Shown piece by piece: positions 29,186 to 38,853 of a DNA stretch of 64,000 nucleotides (within the stretch, counting starts at the first letter, position 1; each line of letters starts with the position of its first letter). The translations under genes and the position numbers were made by a program. Below the pieces are notes generated by a model. That model was not told the origin of the DNA. It worked only from the letters and a program-made list of their open reading frames with translations, and ran no database searches. This stretch comes from Alphaproteobacteria bacterium. Lineage in GTDB: Bacteria > Pseudomonadota > Alphaproteobacteria > Rhizobiales > Hyphomicrobiaceae. The stretch covers positions 1 through 64,000 of the forward strand of contig JAHJSN010000192.1 in assembly GCA_018830445.1 (NCBI GenBank). The letters are read 5' to 3'.

Positions 29186-30235
29186 ATGAAAACCACCTTC
29201 ATTTCAACCCAGTCCATCGGTGCTGCGACGCGCAACGCCATCGTGCGCTCGCAGGAACGCCTCGCCGAAGCACAGAGCGAACTTAGCACCGGCAGGCATT
29301 TCGACACCGGCTTGGCGCTCGGCGCCGGCACTGCAAACCTTGTCGATCTGCGTCAACAAAATGAACGACTGGCCGGTCTCGAATCTTCCAACGCGCGCCT
29401 TCAATTCCGCGCAGGCGTCGCGCAGGCGGCCTTGGGTTCGCTTGTCGACGGCGCTCAGGAGTTTCTTGAAGAACTGATTGCCGCGCGCCAGGCGCCGTCC
29501 GGCGGAAAGCTGGTCCAAGCCAGCGCCGAAGGCCGGCTCACGGCGATGATCGATCAGCTCAACGTCACTGCCGATGGCGATTTCGTGTTCTCGGGAATGA
29601 ACGCCGCCGAACCGCCGTTCGACGACTACTGGAGCGATCCCCCGCCAGCCAGCCGGTCGTCTGTGTCGGCTGCGTTTCTTGGCGAATTCGGGTTGTCCCA
29701 GGACGATCCGGGAGTAGCGGCGATAACGCCTGCCGGCATCGAGGCGTTCCTTGACGGCAGTTTCGCGAACCTCTTTGCTGATCCGGCCTGGTCGAACGAT
29801 TGGTCGACGGCAACCAGCGAACTGGCGGTCGTGCGTATCAGCCGGTCGGAAGCCATAACGACCTCGCTCAGCGCCAACGAAGGCGCCATTCGCAAACTGG
29901 CGCGGGTCTATTCCGCCGCAGCGGATCTGGGCACCGAAAATATGAGCCAGGCAACGTTCCAGGCGCTGGTCGACAAGCTCGTCACGGTCACCGGCGAGGC
30001 GGTTAACGAACTGGGCGCGATGCAATCGAAACTCGGCCTGAACGAGCAACGGCTGGCCGATGCCAGCGAGCGGGCGAGGCTGCAACGAAACCTGCTTCAG
30101 GAGCGGATCGGAACGCTTGAAAGCGTGGACCCGTTCGAGGCTTCCACCCGCGTGACATCCCTGCTGACGGTGATTGAAACCTCGTACGCGGTCACCGCCA
30201 GAATTCAGAGGCTATCAATCCTCAACTATCTTTGA
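29186..30235 (+). CDS. flgL: Flagellar hook-associated protein FlgL
   Basis: ISTQSIGAATRNAIVRSQERLAEAQSELSTGRHFDTG. Confidence 0.9.
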   Translation: MKTTFISTQSIGAATRNAIVRSQERLAEAQSELSTGRHFDTGLALGAGTANLVDLRQQNERLAGLESSNARLQFRAGVAQAALGSLVDGAQEFLEELIAARQAPSGGKLVQASAEGRLTAMIDQLNVTADGDFVFSGMNAAEPPFDDYWSDPPPASRSSVSAAFLGEFGLSQDDPGVAAITPAGIEAFLDGSFANLFADPAWSNDWSTATSELAVVRISRSEAITTSLSANEGAIRKLARVYSAAADLGTENMSQATFQALVDKLVTVTGEAVNELGAMQSKLGLNEQRLADASERARLQRNLLQERIGTLESVDPFEASTRVTSLLTVIETSYAVTARIQRLSILNYL

Positions 30236-30321
30236 CGACGGGAAATATGACGGCCTTGATCGATCAAACATGGATCGCGTCAGGCATGAAGGCAGGCGAG
30301 TAGGCAATCCAGGAAACAGAC

Positions 30322-30669
30322 ATGTACAAGATCAGCTACGCCGATGTGCTCGACGACAATCCCAGCGACGCGAGGGAGCGCGAGTGCGAGGCGGTCGGCC
30401 GCTCCATCGAGCTCATGCGATGCGCCGAGGCGGCGGGCGTCAACTCCATCGAGTCAACCCAGGCCGTTGCATTCCTCACAAAGCTCTGGTCGATGCTGAT
30501 CGAGGATCTGGGGCGGCAGGACAACGATCTGCCCGATGCTCTGCGAGCGCAACTCATTTCCATCGGGATCTGGCTGATGAAGCAGGCCGAGGCGATAAGG
30601 TCCGGCGGCCAGACCAGCTTCGCCGATATGATCACGGTTTCCGAGGCGATCCGGGATGGGCTCAAATGA
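30322..30669 (+). CDS. flaF: Flagellar biosynthesis regulator FlaF
   Basis: MYKISYADVLDDNPSDARERECEAVGRSIELM. Confidence 0.92.
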   Translation: MYKISYADVLDDNPSDARERECEAVGRSIELMRCAEAAGVNSIESTQAVAFLTKLWSMLIEDLGRQDNDLPDALRAQLISIGIWLMKQAEAIRSGGQTSFADMITVSEAIRDGLK

Positions 30670-31079
30670 AATCCACACTCAAGGTTCATCTGCGCCGCAA
30701 CGAGCGGCTTTTCGCCAATGGAGCGGTACTACGTCCGGATCGCAAGGTGACTATCGAATTTCTCAACGACGTGACGTTCCTGCTGGAATCCCACGTCATG
30801 CAGGAGGATCAGGCGGTCACCTCGTTGCGGCAACTGTATTTCGTGCTGCAGTCGATTCTGATCGATCCGAACAACGCGGCACCGGCGCGCGCAATGTACG
30901 AGAGGAGCTATGTGCTGCTGCACACTCATTTCAGGTCGGAAGTCCTGCTTGCGGGATTGAACGAAGCCGACGAGATGGTTCGTTCCGAGCGGGTCTTCGA
31001 GGCGATGAAGATCATCAGGCGGCTGTTTCCCATCGAGGACGAAATCATGTTCGGCGAAACGTTGTTGGCCGCCGGATGA
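30666..31079 (+). CDS. flbT: Flagellar biosynthesis repressor FlbT
   Basis: MKSTLKVHLRRNERLFANGAVLRPDRKVTIEFLNDVTFLLE. Confidence 0.93.
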   Translation: MKSTLKVHLRRNERLFANGAVLRPDRKVTIEFLNDVTFLLESHVMQEDQAVTSLRQLYFVLQSILIDPNNAAPARAMYERSYVLLHTHFRSEVLLAGLNEADEMVRSERVFEAMKIIRRLFPIEDEIMFGETLLAAG

Positions 31080-31110
31080 TGCAGACCGGCCGGAACAGGA
31101 GATTGGATTG

Positions 31111-31539
31111 ATGGAAATTGGTGGATTGGGCGAAACGCTGACGGCGGTGCGCGGCGAGGCGGCTTCGGGGGGGGCGGCTTCATCCTCGCAATCGACTTCG
31201 TCGCTGGCCTCCGTCGATTATGAGATGTTCCTGAAGCTGCTGATGGCGCAGATGGAGAACCAGGACCCGCTCAACCCGACGGATTCGACCGAATACGTCG
31301 CGCAGTTGGCAACTTTCTCGCAGGTCGAGCAGTCGATCCAGGCAAATGCAAAGCTCGAAAGGATGTTGACGAGCCTGCAGGTCGCCCAGTCTGAAAGCCT
31401 CGTCGGCAGCACGGTGACGTCGGCAGACGGCTTGGTCAGCGGCCTTGTCGAAGCGGTTGAAATTACGGGTGAGGGATTGGTGGCGCTGCTCGGGAGCGGC
31501 GAGCGGGTGACCATCGCCGAGGGAGTAAGAATCTCGTGA
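31111..31539 (+). CDS. flgD: Flagellar hook assembly protein FlgD
   Basis: VDYEMFLKLLMAQMENQDPLNPTDSTEYVAQLATFSQVEQS. Confidence 0.93.
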   Translation: MEIGGLGETLTAVRGEAASGGAASSSQSTSSLASVDYEMFLKLLMAQMENQDPLNPTDSTEYVAQLATFSQVEQSIQANAKLERMLTSLQVAQSESLVGSTVTSADGLVSGLVEAVEITGEGLVALLGSGERVTIAEGVRIS

Positions 31540-31548
31540 TGGCGTGCG

Positions 31549-31815
31549 ATGAATGAGGCCGATGCACTGGATCTTGCACAGGCCGCCATCTGGGCGGTCA
31601 TCGTCGCTTCCAGCCCGGCAGTTATCGCCGCCATTGTCGTCGGCGTCGTGATTGCACTGTTGCAGGCGCTCACTCAGGTGCAGGAGATGACCCTGACGTT
31701 CATCCCGAAGATTATCGCGATCCTGTTCATGTTGATCGTCTCGGCACCCTTCATGGGCGCGGTCGTCTTTTCGTTTGCCCAGATGTGCTTTTCGCGGATC
31801 GAGAACGGTTTCTAG
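31549..31815 (+). CDS. fliQ: Flagellar export protein FliQ
   Basis: 88 aa two-TM ORF; MNEADALDLAQAAIWAVIVASSPAVIAAIVVGVVIALLQALTQVQEMTLTFIPK. Confidence 0.93.
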   Translation: MNEADALDLAQAAIWAVIVASSPAVIAAIVVGVVIALLQALTQVQEMTLTFIPKIIAILFMLIVSAPFMGAVVFSFAQMCFSRIENGF

Positions 31816-31990
31816 GGTTCTCGATGCAACCCTTGAAGCCGGGTGTAGGTCGCGCCATGCGTTAGAGAGTCCAGAAGACGGACGAGGCCTTCCCAGGTGT
31901 TGCGGCGGAGGCGCTTGGGAACCGAGCCTCGCAGACGAAACACGGGTCGACCAGCGCTGAATGGCGCCGGAAGGTTTCGGCCGGTGGTGG

Positions 31991-32004
31991 CGCTGACGTC
32001 AGCG
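31991..32004. promoter_or_regulatory. 14-bp perfect palindrome upstream of flhA
   Basis: CGCTGACGTCAGCG in the 232-bp fliQ-flhA gap. Confidence 0.4.
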
Positions 32005-32047
32005 TTCGGCTCCAGGCCCGGCATCAACTGCAACTGGTCGAGGGGGT

Positions 32048-34150
32048 ATGATGGCAGTCGGCAATATCGAAACGATCCAGATGCAGGCCGGAGACTCCAA
32101 GGGCGGTCGCGACATCGGCTTGGCCATCGTCGTTGTTTTCATCCTTTCGGTCCTTTTCCTGCCGCTTCCAGCCTTTCTCGTCGACGTCGGGCTTGCCTGT
32201 TCGATTGCCCTGTCGGTGTTGATCTTGATGGTTGCCCTGTGGATCCGCAAGCCGCTCGAATTCTCCGCATTTCCAACGATCCTCCTCATCGCAGTCATGT
32301 TGCGGCTCGCCCTCAATATCTCGACGACACGATTGATCCTGTCGGAAGGCGCTGGCGGCTATAACGCTGCGGGTTATGTCATCGGCGGCTTTTCCAACAT
32401 GGTCATGGCCGGCGACTTCGTCATCGGCCTTATTGTTTTCGCGATACTGCTGACCGTGAATTTTCTGGTCATTACCAAGGGCGCAACTCGTATCGCCGAG
32501 GTCGGGGCGCGGTTCACGCTCGATGCCGTGCCCGGCAAACAGATGGCGATCGACGCTGATCTGTCGTCAGGCATGATCGACGAGAAGGAGGCCCGCCGCC
32601 GCCGCGTCGAGCTGGAGCAGGAAAGCGCTTTCTTCGGCGCCATGGACGGGGCATCGAAGTTCGTCCGCGGCGACGCCATCGCGGGCCTCATCATTACCGC
32701 GGTGAATATCGGCGGCGGCATCGTGATCGGAGTGTTTCGCCATGGCATGCCCGCTGCCGAGGCCGCCGATGTCTTTGTCAAGCTTTCTGTCGGCGACGGA
32801 CTCGTCTCGCAGATACCTGCTCTGATCGTGTCGCTGGCGGCCGGCCTTCTCGTTGCCAAGGGTCGGACCGAGGGTTCGGCTGAAGTCGCTATTCTCGATC
32901 AGCTTGGCGGTTATCCGCGCGCTTTGACCGTTTCGGCCGGGTTGATGGCGGTTGTCGCTGTTCTTCCCGGCCTGCCGTTCGTACCTTTTGCCTTGCTCGC
33001 CGGTGTCCTGGCCTATGTTTCGATCGCCGTCATCGGTCAGCGCAGATCCAATGCGGCCGATGCAACTTCGAAAAAGGTCGAAGCCGAACGCGAAGCTGCC
33101 ATCCGTGCCAGTGGCTCCGTGCAGGATGCGCTCGTGGTGCCCGAGGTCGAGGTCTGCTTCGGTATGCACCTTGCCAACGAGATGCTCCAGACGAAGCAGG
33201 AACTGGCAAACCGCGTCGGCAAGATGCGGCGCAAGTTCGCCAAGGAGTATGGCTTCGTTGTTCCTGACATACAGCTCACCGACGACGTTTCCCTGCCGCC
33301 GAAAAGCTATCTCATAAAGATTCACGGTACCGTTGTGTCGAAGCAGGATCTGCGGATAGGTGACGTCTTGGTGATCGTCGGCGACGCCAAGCCGCCGTCG
33401 GTACTGGGAGAGGAAGTGCGCGAGCCGGCATTCGGAATGCGCGCCTTCTGGATACCCGAAGCCTTCGCCAAGGAGGTTCGCCGCGAAGGCTTCTCGCCCG
33501 TCGATGCCCAGTCTGTGCTTCTCACGCATATCAGCGAGGTCATCCGCAACAACCTGGCGCAGCTCCTGTCCTATAAGCACATGCGCAAATTGATGGATGC
33601 GCAGCCGCCTGAATACAAGCGCCTGCTCGACGAGTTCACGCCTGCCCATATCTCCTATTCCGGCATCCAGGGCGTGCTGAAGATGCTTCTCGCAGAGCGC
33701 GTTTCCATCCGAAACCTGAGCCTGATCCTCGAAGCGATTGCCGAGATCGCTCCGCATGCGCGCAGAACCGAACAGATCGTCGAGCATGTCCGCATCAGGA
33801 TCGCTCAGCAGATCTGCGGGGGCGTATCGCGCGACGGCACGCTGAGTATCTTGCGTCTCGGCGGCCAATGGGATCTGGCGTTCCACCAGGCCCTGAAACG
33901 TGGTCCCAACGGGGAAGTCGTCGAGTTCGACATCGATCCGCGCTTGATCGAGGAATTCGGCAACGAAGCCACCAAGGCGATCCGCGCATTGATGGACAAG
34001 GGCGAACAGTTCGTGGTGGTGACCGCGCCCGACGCGCGCCCCTATGTCCGCATGGTCATCGAGCGGATGTTCCCATCCTTGCCCATCCTGTCGAATTCGG
34101 AGATCGCCAAGGGTGTCCAGCTTCGTGCGCTGGGCACGATTGCGAAATGA
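32048..34150 (+). CDS. flhA: Flagellar biosynthesis protein FlhA
   Basis: 700 aa; FIHIPEC family signatures including [26 protein letters not shown]. Confidence 0.95.
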   Translation: MMAVGNIETIQMQAGDSKGGRDIGLAIVVVFILSVLFLPLPAFLVDVGLACSIALSVLILMVALWIRKPLEFSAFPTILLIAVMLRLALNISTTRLILSEGAGGYNAAGYVIGGFSNMVMAGDFVIGLIVFAILLTVNFLVITKGATRIAEVGARFTLDAVPGKQMAIDADLSSGMIDEKEARRRRVELEQESAFFGAMDGASKFVRGDAIAGLIITAVNIGGGIVIGVFRHGMPAAEAADVFVKLSVGDGLVSQIPALIVSLAAGLLVAKGRTEGSAEVAILDQLGGYPRALTVSAGLMAVVAVLPGLPFVPFALLAGVLAYVSIAVIGQRRSNAADATSKKVEAEREAAIRASGSVQDALVVPEVEVCFGMHLANEMLQTKQELANRVGKMRRKFAKEYGFVVPDIQLTDDVSLPPKSYLIKIHGTVVSKQDLRIGDVLVIVGDAKPPSVLGEEVREPAFGMRAFWIPEAFAKEVRREGFSPVDAQSVLLTHISEVIRNNLAQLLSYKHMRKLMDAQPPEYKRLLDEFTPAHISYSGIQGVLKMLLAERVSIRNLSLILEAIAEIAPHARRTEQIVEHVRIRIAQQICGGVSRDGTLSILRLGGQWDLAFHQALKRGPNGEVVEFDIDPRLIEEFGNEATKAIRALMDKGEQFVVVTAPDARPYVRMVIERMFPSLPILSNSEIAKGVQLRALGTIAK

Positions 34151-34902
34151 TCGCCGAGTTTGCGGGCTACCTGATCCCGACGTTCGTTCTGTTCTGCCGG
34201 ATCGGCGGCTGCATGCTGCTTGTGCCCGGTCTTGCCTCCGCGCAGGTACCCATGCAGGCCCGCTTGTTTGTTTCGCTAGCCTTGTCGCTGGCGCTGGCGC
34301 CATTGATCCTCGATGAGAGCCACAGGTTGCTGGCCGATCAGGGTGGCGAGCGCGTCGTTCAGCTGATTGTGTCGGAAACGGCAATCGGTGTGCTGCTTGG
34401 ATTGAGCGTGCGGGTATTTCTCAGCGCGCTACAGTTCATGACGACGGCAATGGGCATGTACATCGGCCTGGGCACCCTGCCCGGCGCTCCAGTCGATCTC
34501 GACGAGCCGCTCGCCGCGCTTTCGATGTTCATCACGACTTTCGCGACGCTTATGTTCTTTCTTCTCGACCTTCACCTGGAGGTCGTCAAAGGGCTCGTCG
34601 AGGCCTATGAATTCGTCCCGCTCGGTTCGGATTTCGATACGCGCGCGTCGCTTGAAAAAATTACCGGCGCGTTGTCACGAAGTTTCCTGCTGGTATTGCA
34701 GATCGCCGGTCCGTTCCTCGCCTATGGCCTCATCGTCAATCTGCTGTTCGGTCTGGTCAACAAGATGGTGCCGCAGATACCGGCTTATTTCCTGTCGATC
34801 CCGTTCCTGATCGCAGGCGGCCTGCTGATCCTGTATTTCTTGTTGGGGGAGATGATGACCATCTATTTCGCCGTCTTTCGCGACTTCATCGTCGAAGGGT
34901 GA
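34147..34902 (+). CDS. fliR: Flagellar biosynthetic protein FliR
   Basis: [50 protein letters not shown]. Confidence 0.93.
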   Translation: MIAEFAGYLIPTFVLFCRIGGCMLLVPGLASAQVPMQARLFVSLALSLALAPLILDESHRLLADQGGERVVQLIVSETAIGVLLGLSVRVFLSALQFMTTAMGMYIGLGTLPGAPVDLDEPLAALSMFITTFATLMFFLLDLHLEVVKGLVEAYEFVPLGSDFDTRASLEKITGALSRSFLLVLQIAGPFLAYGLIVNLLFGLVNKMVPQIPAYFLSIPFLIAGGLLILYFLLGEMMTIYFAVFRDFIVEG

Positions 34903-34907
34903 CACAC

Positions 34908-35291
34908 ATGCCTCCACTCAGGCGGCTGCGGCGGCTGGAGCAGCTCTTCGAGTCACTCTACCGCTGCGACCAGTTGCGGGTGATGAAGTTGCACGAGCGC
35001 AAGGCGAAGGTTGCAAGTCGGCAGGAGCGGCTCATCGAGGCGCTCTCCAGCGACAACCCGTGCCTGCAGGGGTTCGTCGATCAATTGCTCGCCGATTCTG
35101 TCCGCCAGAGCGTCGAGCTTTCTGGCATCGAGACCGAGCTTGCCCAAACCGTGAGGGATTCCGCGCCGCGCAAGGCACAGTTGGAACGGGTTCGCCGGCA
35201 GATTTCCGGGGCACTCACCGAATTGGATCGCCAGGCGGAGAAGCACATCATCGATGAAATTTCAAGCCGCAACGCAGCGGACCTGGAATGA
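34908..35291 (+). CDS. FliJ-like coiled-coil protein of flagellar cluster
   Basis: Coiled-coil ORF within operon; 4-nt overlap with next gene. Confidence 0.55.
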   Translation: MPPLRRLRRLEQLFESLYRCDQLRVMKLHERKAKVASRQERLIEALSSDNPCLQGFVDQLLADSVRQSVELSGIETELAQTVRDSAPRKAQLERVRRQISGALTELDRQAEKHIIDEISSRNAADLE

Positions 35292-35887
35292 GCCCCGCCC
35301 GCGCCGACAAGCTTCCTGCAAGCTTACCGCTTCAGATTGTTACGGCTTCAATGGAGGAGCGGAAAATGATTCCAGGCGATCTCATAATGTCCGTGATCGA
35401 GGAACGAGGGCGGCAGCTTGCCTCTTCATTCCCGGTCACGGCAGGCGCAGGAACCAAGCCCGTTGCAGCAGTCTCCACTGTCCGCGAACAAGGCCATGCG
35501 CACGCTGTCGAAGCGAATTGGCAAGCCGAAATCGAACGGGTTGGCGCGACGATGGAGCGATCTGGCGCGGTCAGGCAAGCGGCCCTTGAGCGCGGCGCGG
35601 GGCTGGCTCGCTCCGCGCCAAAGCCGCAGAGCGCCGAAATCATGGTGCAAGGGCTGCTGCTGCAGTCGGTCGTCGAGGTCATGCTTTCCAACCAGGGTGA
35701 GGCCTTGACCGGCAAAGGGACTGCCGGCCGCATGTGGCGCTCGATGCTTGCCGAGCATATCGCCGCCGAAGTTGGATCATCACTCGATTTGCGGCTGTTG
35801 CCTGGCGTGAAGAACACTCAGCGGGAAAACTCCGGGGCCCAGCCTGAGATCGAAAGTGGCGGCGTCAACCCCGCCCGCCAAGCCTGA
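35288..35887 (+). CDS. Rod-binding protein (FlgJ N-domain / CheL-like)
   Basis: GLLLQSVVEVMLSNQGEALTGKGTAGRMWRSMLAEHIAAEV. Confidence 0.7.
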   Translation: MSPARADKLPASLPLQIVTASMEERKMIPGDLIMSVIEERGRQLASSFPVTAGAGTKPVAAVSTVREQGHAHAVEANWQAEIERVGATMERSGAVRQAALERGAGLARSAPKPQSAEIMVQGLLLQSVVEVMLSNQGEALTGKGTAGRMWRSMLAEHIAAEVGSSLDLRLLPGVKNTQRENSGAQPEIESGGVNPARQA

Positions 35888-35889
35888 CG

Positions 35890-36306
35890 GTGAAAGAACA
35901 TGGAGAATTGCAATTGAGAGCGCTGAGAGATGAAGCCAGAGATCGGCTGGTTCCCACAGACCCTATCCCGCAGTTGTTCCTTCGTCTGCAAAGGGCGCTC
36001 GAATTGGAGAACGAGAGCCTAAAAAATAGATCGGCGGACGATGCCGGCGAACACATCGCGCGCAAGAACCAGGCACTGCTTGAGCTGCAGCGGGTGATCT
36101 CGGGCCTCAGTGCGGAGGAACTGAAAATGCGAGCCGCTGACAAGCTGCGGCCGCTGCGGGAGGCGGTGAGGATCAATTCGGAGCTGCTCTCCAGGCAAAT
36201 ATCGGCGGTACGCGAGGTCTCGGAAATTCTCCGCGACGCGATCCACATGTCCGATTCGGACGGAACGTATTCGGCATACCCCGTGACCCGAGGACGGAAG
36301 AAATGA
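35890..36306 (+). CDS. FlgN-like flagellar chaperone candidate
   Basis: Helical 138 aa ORF ELENESLKNRSADDAGEHIARKNQALLELQRV in operon. Confidence 0.5.
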   Translation: MKEHGELQLRALRDEARDRLVPTDPIPQLFLRLQRALELENESLKNRSADDAGEHIARKNQALLELQRVISGLSAEELKMRAADKLRPLREAVRINSELLSRQISAVREVSEILRDAIHMSDSDGTYSAYPVTRGRKK

Positions 36307-36758
36307 TCCAGCAAATCGTGCTCGGGGTGTGGGTCTGCCTGGCAACCCTCGGCGGCATTTATGGCGCGGACATCCTCTTTTCCGCCACCGGTGCGGACGC
36401 CAAGACCGTTCACGTCGGCGGGCTGGCCTATACGACGATCGAATCGATAACGGTTCCGGTTCTTCGGGAGGGCAGCGTCGAAGGATACGTGGTCGCGCAG
36501 TTCGTCTATGGCATCCGGGATACCGGCGACAAGCACATCGCGGAGCGAGTCGGCCCCCACGTTGTCGATAGCGTATTTCGGGTACTCTACGGTCAGGCGG
36601 AGCAGAATGTCAGGCGGCCGGATCTCGATGCCGTCAAGAAGGAAGTTCGCGAGAGGGTCAATGCTTCTCTGGGTGAACAGGTTGTCGAAGAAATACTCAT
36701 CGATAAGCTCAACTACATTTCGAGCGAACAGGTGAGGTGCTCGAAACAGGTGCAATAA
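36303..36758 (+). CDS. Hypothetical membrane-anchored flagellar-cluster protein
   Basis: N-terminal TM/signal anchor; 4-nt overlap with preceding gene. Confidence 0.6.
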   Translation: MIQQIVLGVWVCLATLGGIYGADILFSATGADAKTVHVGGLAYTTIESITVPVLREGSVEGYVVAQFVYGIRDTGDKHIAERVGPHVVDSVFRVLYGQAEQNVRRPDLDAVKKEVRERVNASLGEQVVEEILIDKLNYISSEQVRCSKQVQ

Positions 36759-36838
36759 TTATTCGTCAGCGAATGATTTTGACCGTCCGGTAAATCGCAA
36801 TGGTCGATGGCCGGCCGCCGGGAAGCTTCTAGGAGAAT

Positions 36839-37192
36839 GTGGAAGTGAGCATCGCACTCAAAGGACCCTACAGGCTTACCGCCGATGGCATCAAGGGCGC
36901 GATTCAAACGTCGCGTAAGGGCGTGTTTGCACTCGGCCACCAAGACTTCGACGGGCGCTTCCGGATCGCTCACGTCGGACGCAGCGACGCCGACCTGCAA
37001 ATCGCGTTGCGCGATCTGATCGGGACCAGCGCCATGTTCAAATATCTGGAAACGCCGAGCGACCGTGCATCATTCGAGGCGCACTGCGAACTCTACCATA
37101 AGTTCAAGCCGCCCGGGAATCATCTCCATCCGGATCGCCCGAAGGGGACGAACTGGACGTGCCCTCGCTGCCTGGCCCTGAGGAACCGCTGA
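36839..37192 (+). CDS. Small GIY-YIG-like protein with C-terminal CPxC
   Basis: GVFALGHQDFDGRFRIAHVGRSDADLQIALRDLIGTSAMFKYLETPSDRASFEAHCELYHKF...NWTCPRC. Confidence 0.45.
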   Translation: MEVSIALKGPYRLTADGIKGAIQTSRKGVFALGHQDFDGRFRIAHVGRSDADLQIALRDLIGTSAMFKYLETPSDRASFEAHCELYHKFKPPGNHLHPDRPKGTNWTCPRCLALRNR

Positions 37193-37373
37193 TCAGCTGC
37201 TCCATGATGTCGGCCAAGGCAGCCTGATAGCCGAGGTGCCAATAGGCGCGTTCCGGCGTGTGAGGATCGAGATGGCGCTGGTCGACTTCTGCGTATGGCG
37301 CCGTATCATCGAGCCATTGCAGGATTGCATCTCTGCGCTTCCGGAGCGGGGTTATTTGACTTGTGTGTTCCAT
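37104..37373 (-). CDS. Hypothetical small protein
   Basis: MEHTSQITPLRKRRDAILQWLDDTAPYAEVDQRHLD; converges on and overlaps 36839..37192. Confidence 0.5.
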   Translation of the reverse strand: MEHTSQITPLRKRRDAILQWLDDTAPYAEVDQRHLDPHTPERAYWHLGYQAALADIMEQLISGSSGPGSEGTSSSSPSGDPDGDDSRAA

Positions 37374-37461
37374 GTACCGCAGGTTGCGCCCGCGGCGTTC
37401 GCACACCGTTAAAGATAAAATTGCTGATATTCGGATGGTTAATTGCCGGTGGCTGGGATGC

Positions 37462-37941
37462 CTAAAGTTTTTCGGGTTCGTGGCAGCCGGCGGCGGCTGC
37501 ATCGATGCGTGCGTTGATATCAGCCAGGAGACGGTTCGCAATGCGATCAAGGCTTCGAGGCAACTTGTCTGGATGGAACGCCCGCGCGTAGGCGACGCGG
37601 AGTTGATGCAGAAAATCAGGATCTCTCGAGCGGTGCCCGTCGATTCTGCGCAAGGTTAGTTGCGAGGCTTCGAGTAGCGCCCCCAGTTCGGCAATCGCGC
37701 TGACGGGTTGCACCGCTTCGCAGGGAGCAGCCTCGGTATGGGTGAGGTATGCCCTTAGATGATGGTCAAGGCCGCAAGCGGCCCCGCTTTCCTGGTTGCA
37801 CGGCCCTGTCGCTTCATTGGCAAACAGGCCGCTGGCGCAGTTGATGTCCGGCAACCCCCGGGGGCGGGGATCGATGGGGCCCATCGATTCCAGCCTGCGC
37901 AATACCAACTCGAATGACAACGCCGGCATCGGCACATCCAA
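37462..37941 (-). CDS. Hypothetical protein with J-domain-like HPDK segment
   Basis: DPDFLHQLRVAYARAFHPDKLPRSLDRIANRLLADINARIDAA. Confidence 0.5.
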   Translation of the reverse strand: MDVPMPALSFELVLRRLESMGPIDPRPRGLPDINCASGLFANEATGPCNQESGAACGLDHHLRAYLTHTEAAPCEAVQPVSAIAELGALLEASQLTLRRIDGHRSRDPDFLHQLRVAYARAFHPDKLPRSLDRIANRLLADINARIDAAAAGCHEPEKL

Positions 37942-37985
37942 TATCGCTTCTGGAAACTAAACCACGTCGATCAATTTTGAAAAAT

Positions 37986-38130
37986 CTAGTGTTCTGGATC
38001 AAACATTTGATTCCCGGGCGGAGGTCGTCAAATGTTTGTGAATCCAGAACACAATCAAAAGGTTGCCAAGTGTTCCGGGCTGACATTCAGGTTCCCGGCA
38101 GGGAACCATATGTCAGAGTCGGAACACTAG
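37986..38130 (-). repeat. Double-hairpin element, family CD, copy 2 (inverted, 145 bp)
   Basis: Reverse complement of the 302..446 and 45261..45405 elements; CTAG at both ends. Confidence 0.9.
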
Positions 38131-38211
38131 CAGACCAAAAACTAAGGTTTCGTTGAGGTCATGCAGCCGCAGCGGCGATGTCGTGAAATCGACGGTCGAC
38201 TTCTGCGCGTT

Positions 38212-38382
38212 CTCGTGTAGCGCACCTAACGTTTGGTCCCCACTTGCGGCTTGGCTCGATGCCAAACGTTTGGTGCAAAAGCTACACTAGAATCATAGTG
38301 TTGCTCGTGTTCCTTATGGCTCCGACACTTGGAGGAATAGCGTGCTGCAAGGGGAACCAAGTGTCGGGGCCGGAACACTCGT
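38212..38382 (+). repeat. Double-hairpin element, family AB, copy 2
   Basis: CTCGTGTAGCGCACC...GGAACACTCG; same as 136..305. Confidence 0.9.
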
Positions 38383-38547
38383 GTAGCGCACCTAACGTTT
38401 GGTCCCCACTTGCGGCTTGGCTCGATGCCAAACGTTTGGTGCAAAAGCTACACGAGAATCTTAGTGTTGCTCGTGTTCCTTATGGCTCCGACACTTGGAG
38501 GAATAGCGTGCTGCAAGGGGAACCAAGTGTCGGGGCCGGAACACGAG
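38379..38547 (+). repeat. Double-hairpin element, family AB, copy 3 (tandem, shares CTCG with copy 2)
   Basis: CTCGTGTAGC...GGAACACGAG; both hairpins have perfect CTCG/CGAG ends. Confidence 0.9.
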
Positions 38548-38853
38548 CGGTTATCGAGCCGCTTTCCCGGTACCGGGGCATGCAAGAAGGGCGTTTTCAT
38601 AAACTCTATAGTTTGCAGTTTGCAGTGTAATGATTGGTGAGCTCATGAACATCTTTTCCCCTGCAAACGATGAAGATCAATTGCGCAGGAATGCCGGTGG
38701 CCCGATGCTGGAATCGTGTTCCCGTGAATTTGTTCCTGGTCGGTTTGCGTATGTTGCGCGGAGGCGGCGTTGCATTCTCATGGCCCCCCGCGTTCGACCG
38801 GCTCGGCTGCGAAGCCCGCCGGGTTGACATCGTAAATCCTGATCGGGGGAAGA

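Noticed and set aside
32567-34384. 605-aa minus-strand ORF opposite flhA/fliR
   Set aside because: Shadow ORF from GC-rich codon bias; flhA and fliR are clearly coding on the other strand
37986-38547. CRISPR array
   Set aside because: Units are 145-171 bp long self-complementary doublets without uniform repeats and variable spacers; no cas genes
38244-38640. ORFs with repeated MRLGSMPNVWCKSYTR
   Set aside because: Arise from the tandem AB hairpin elements
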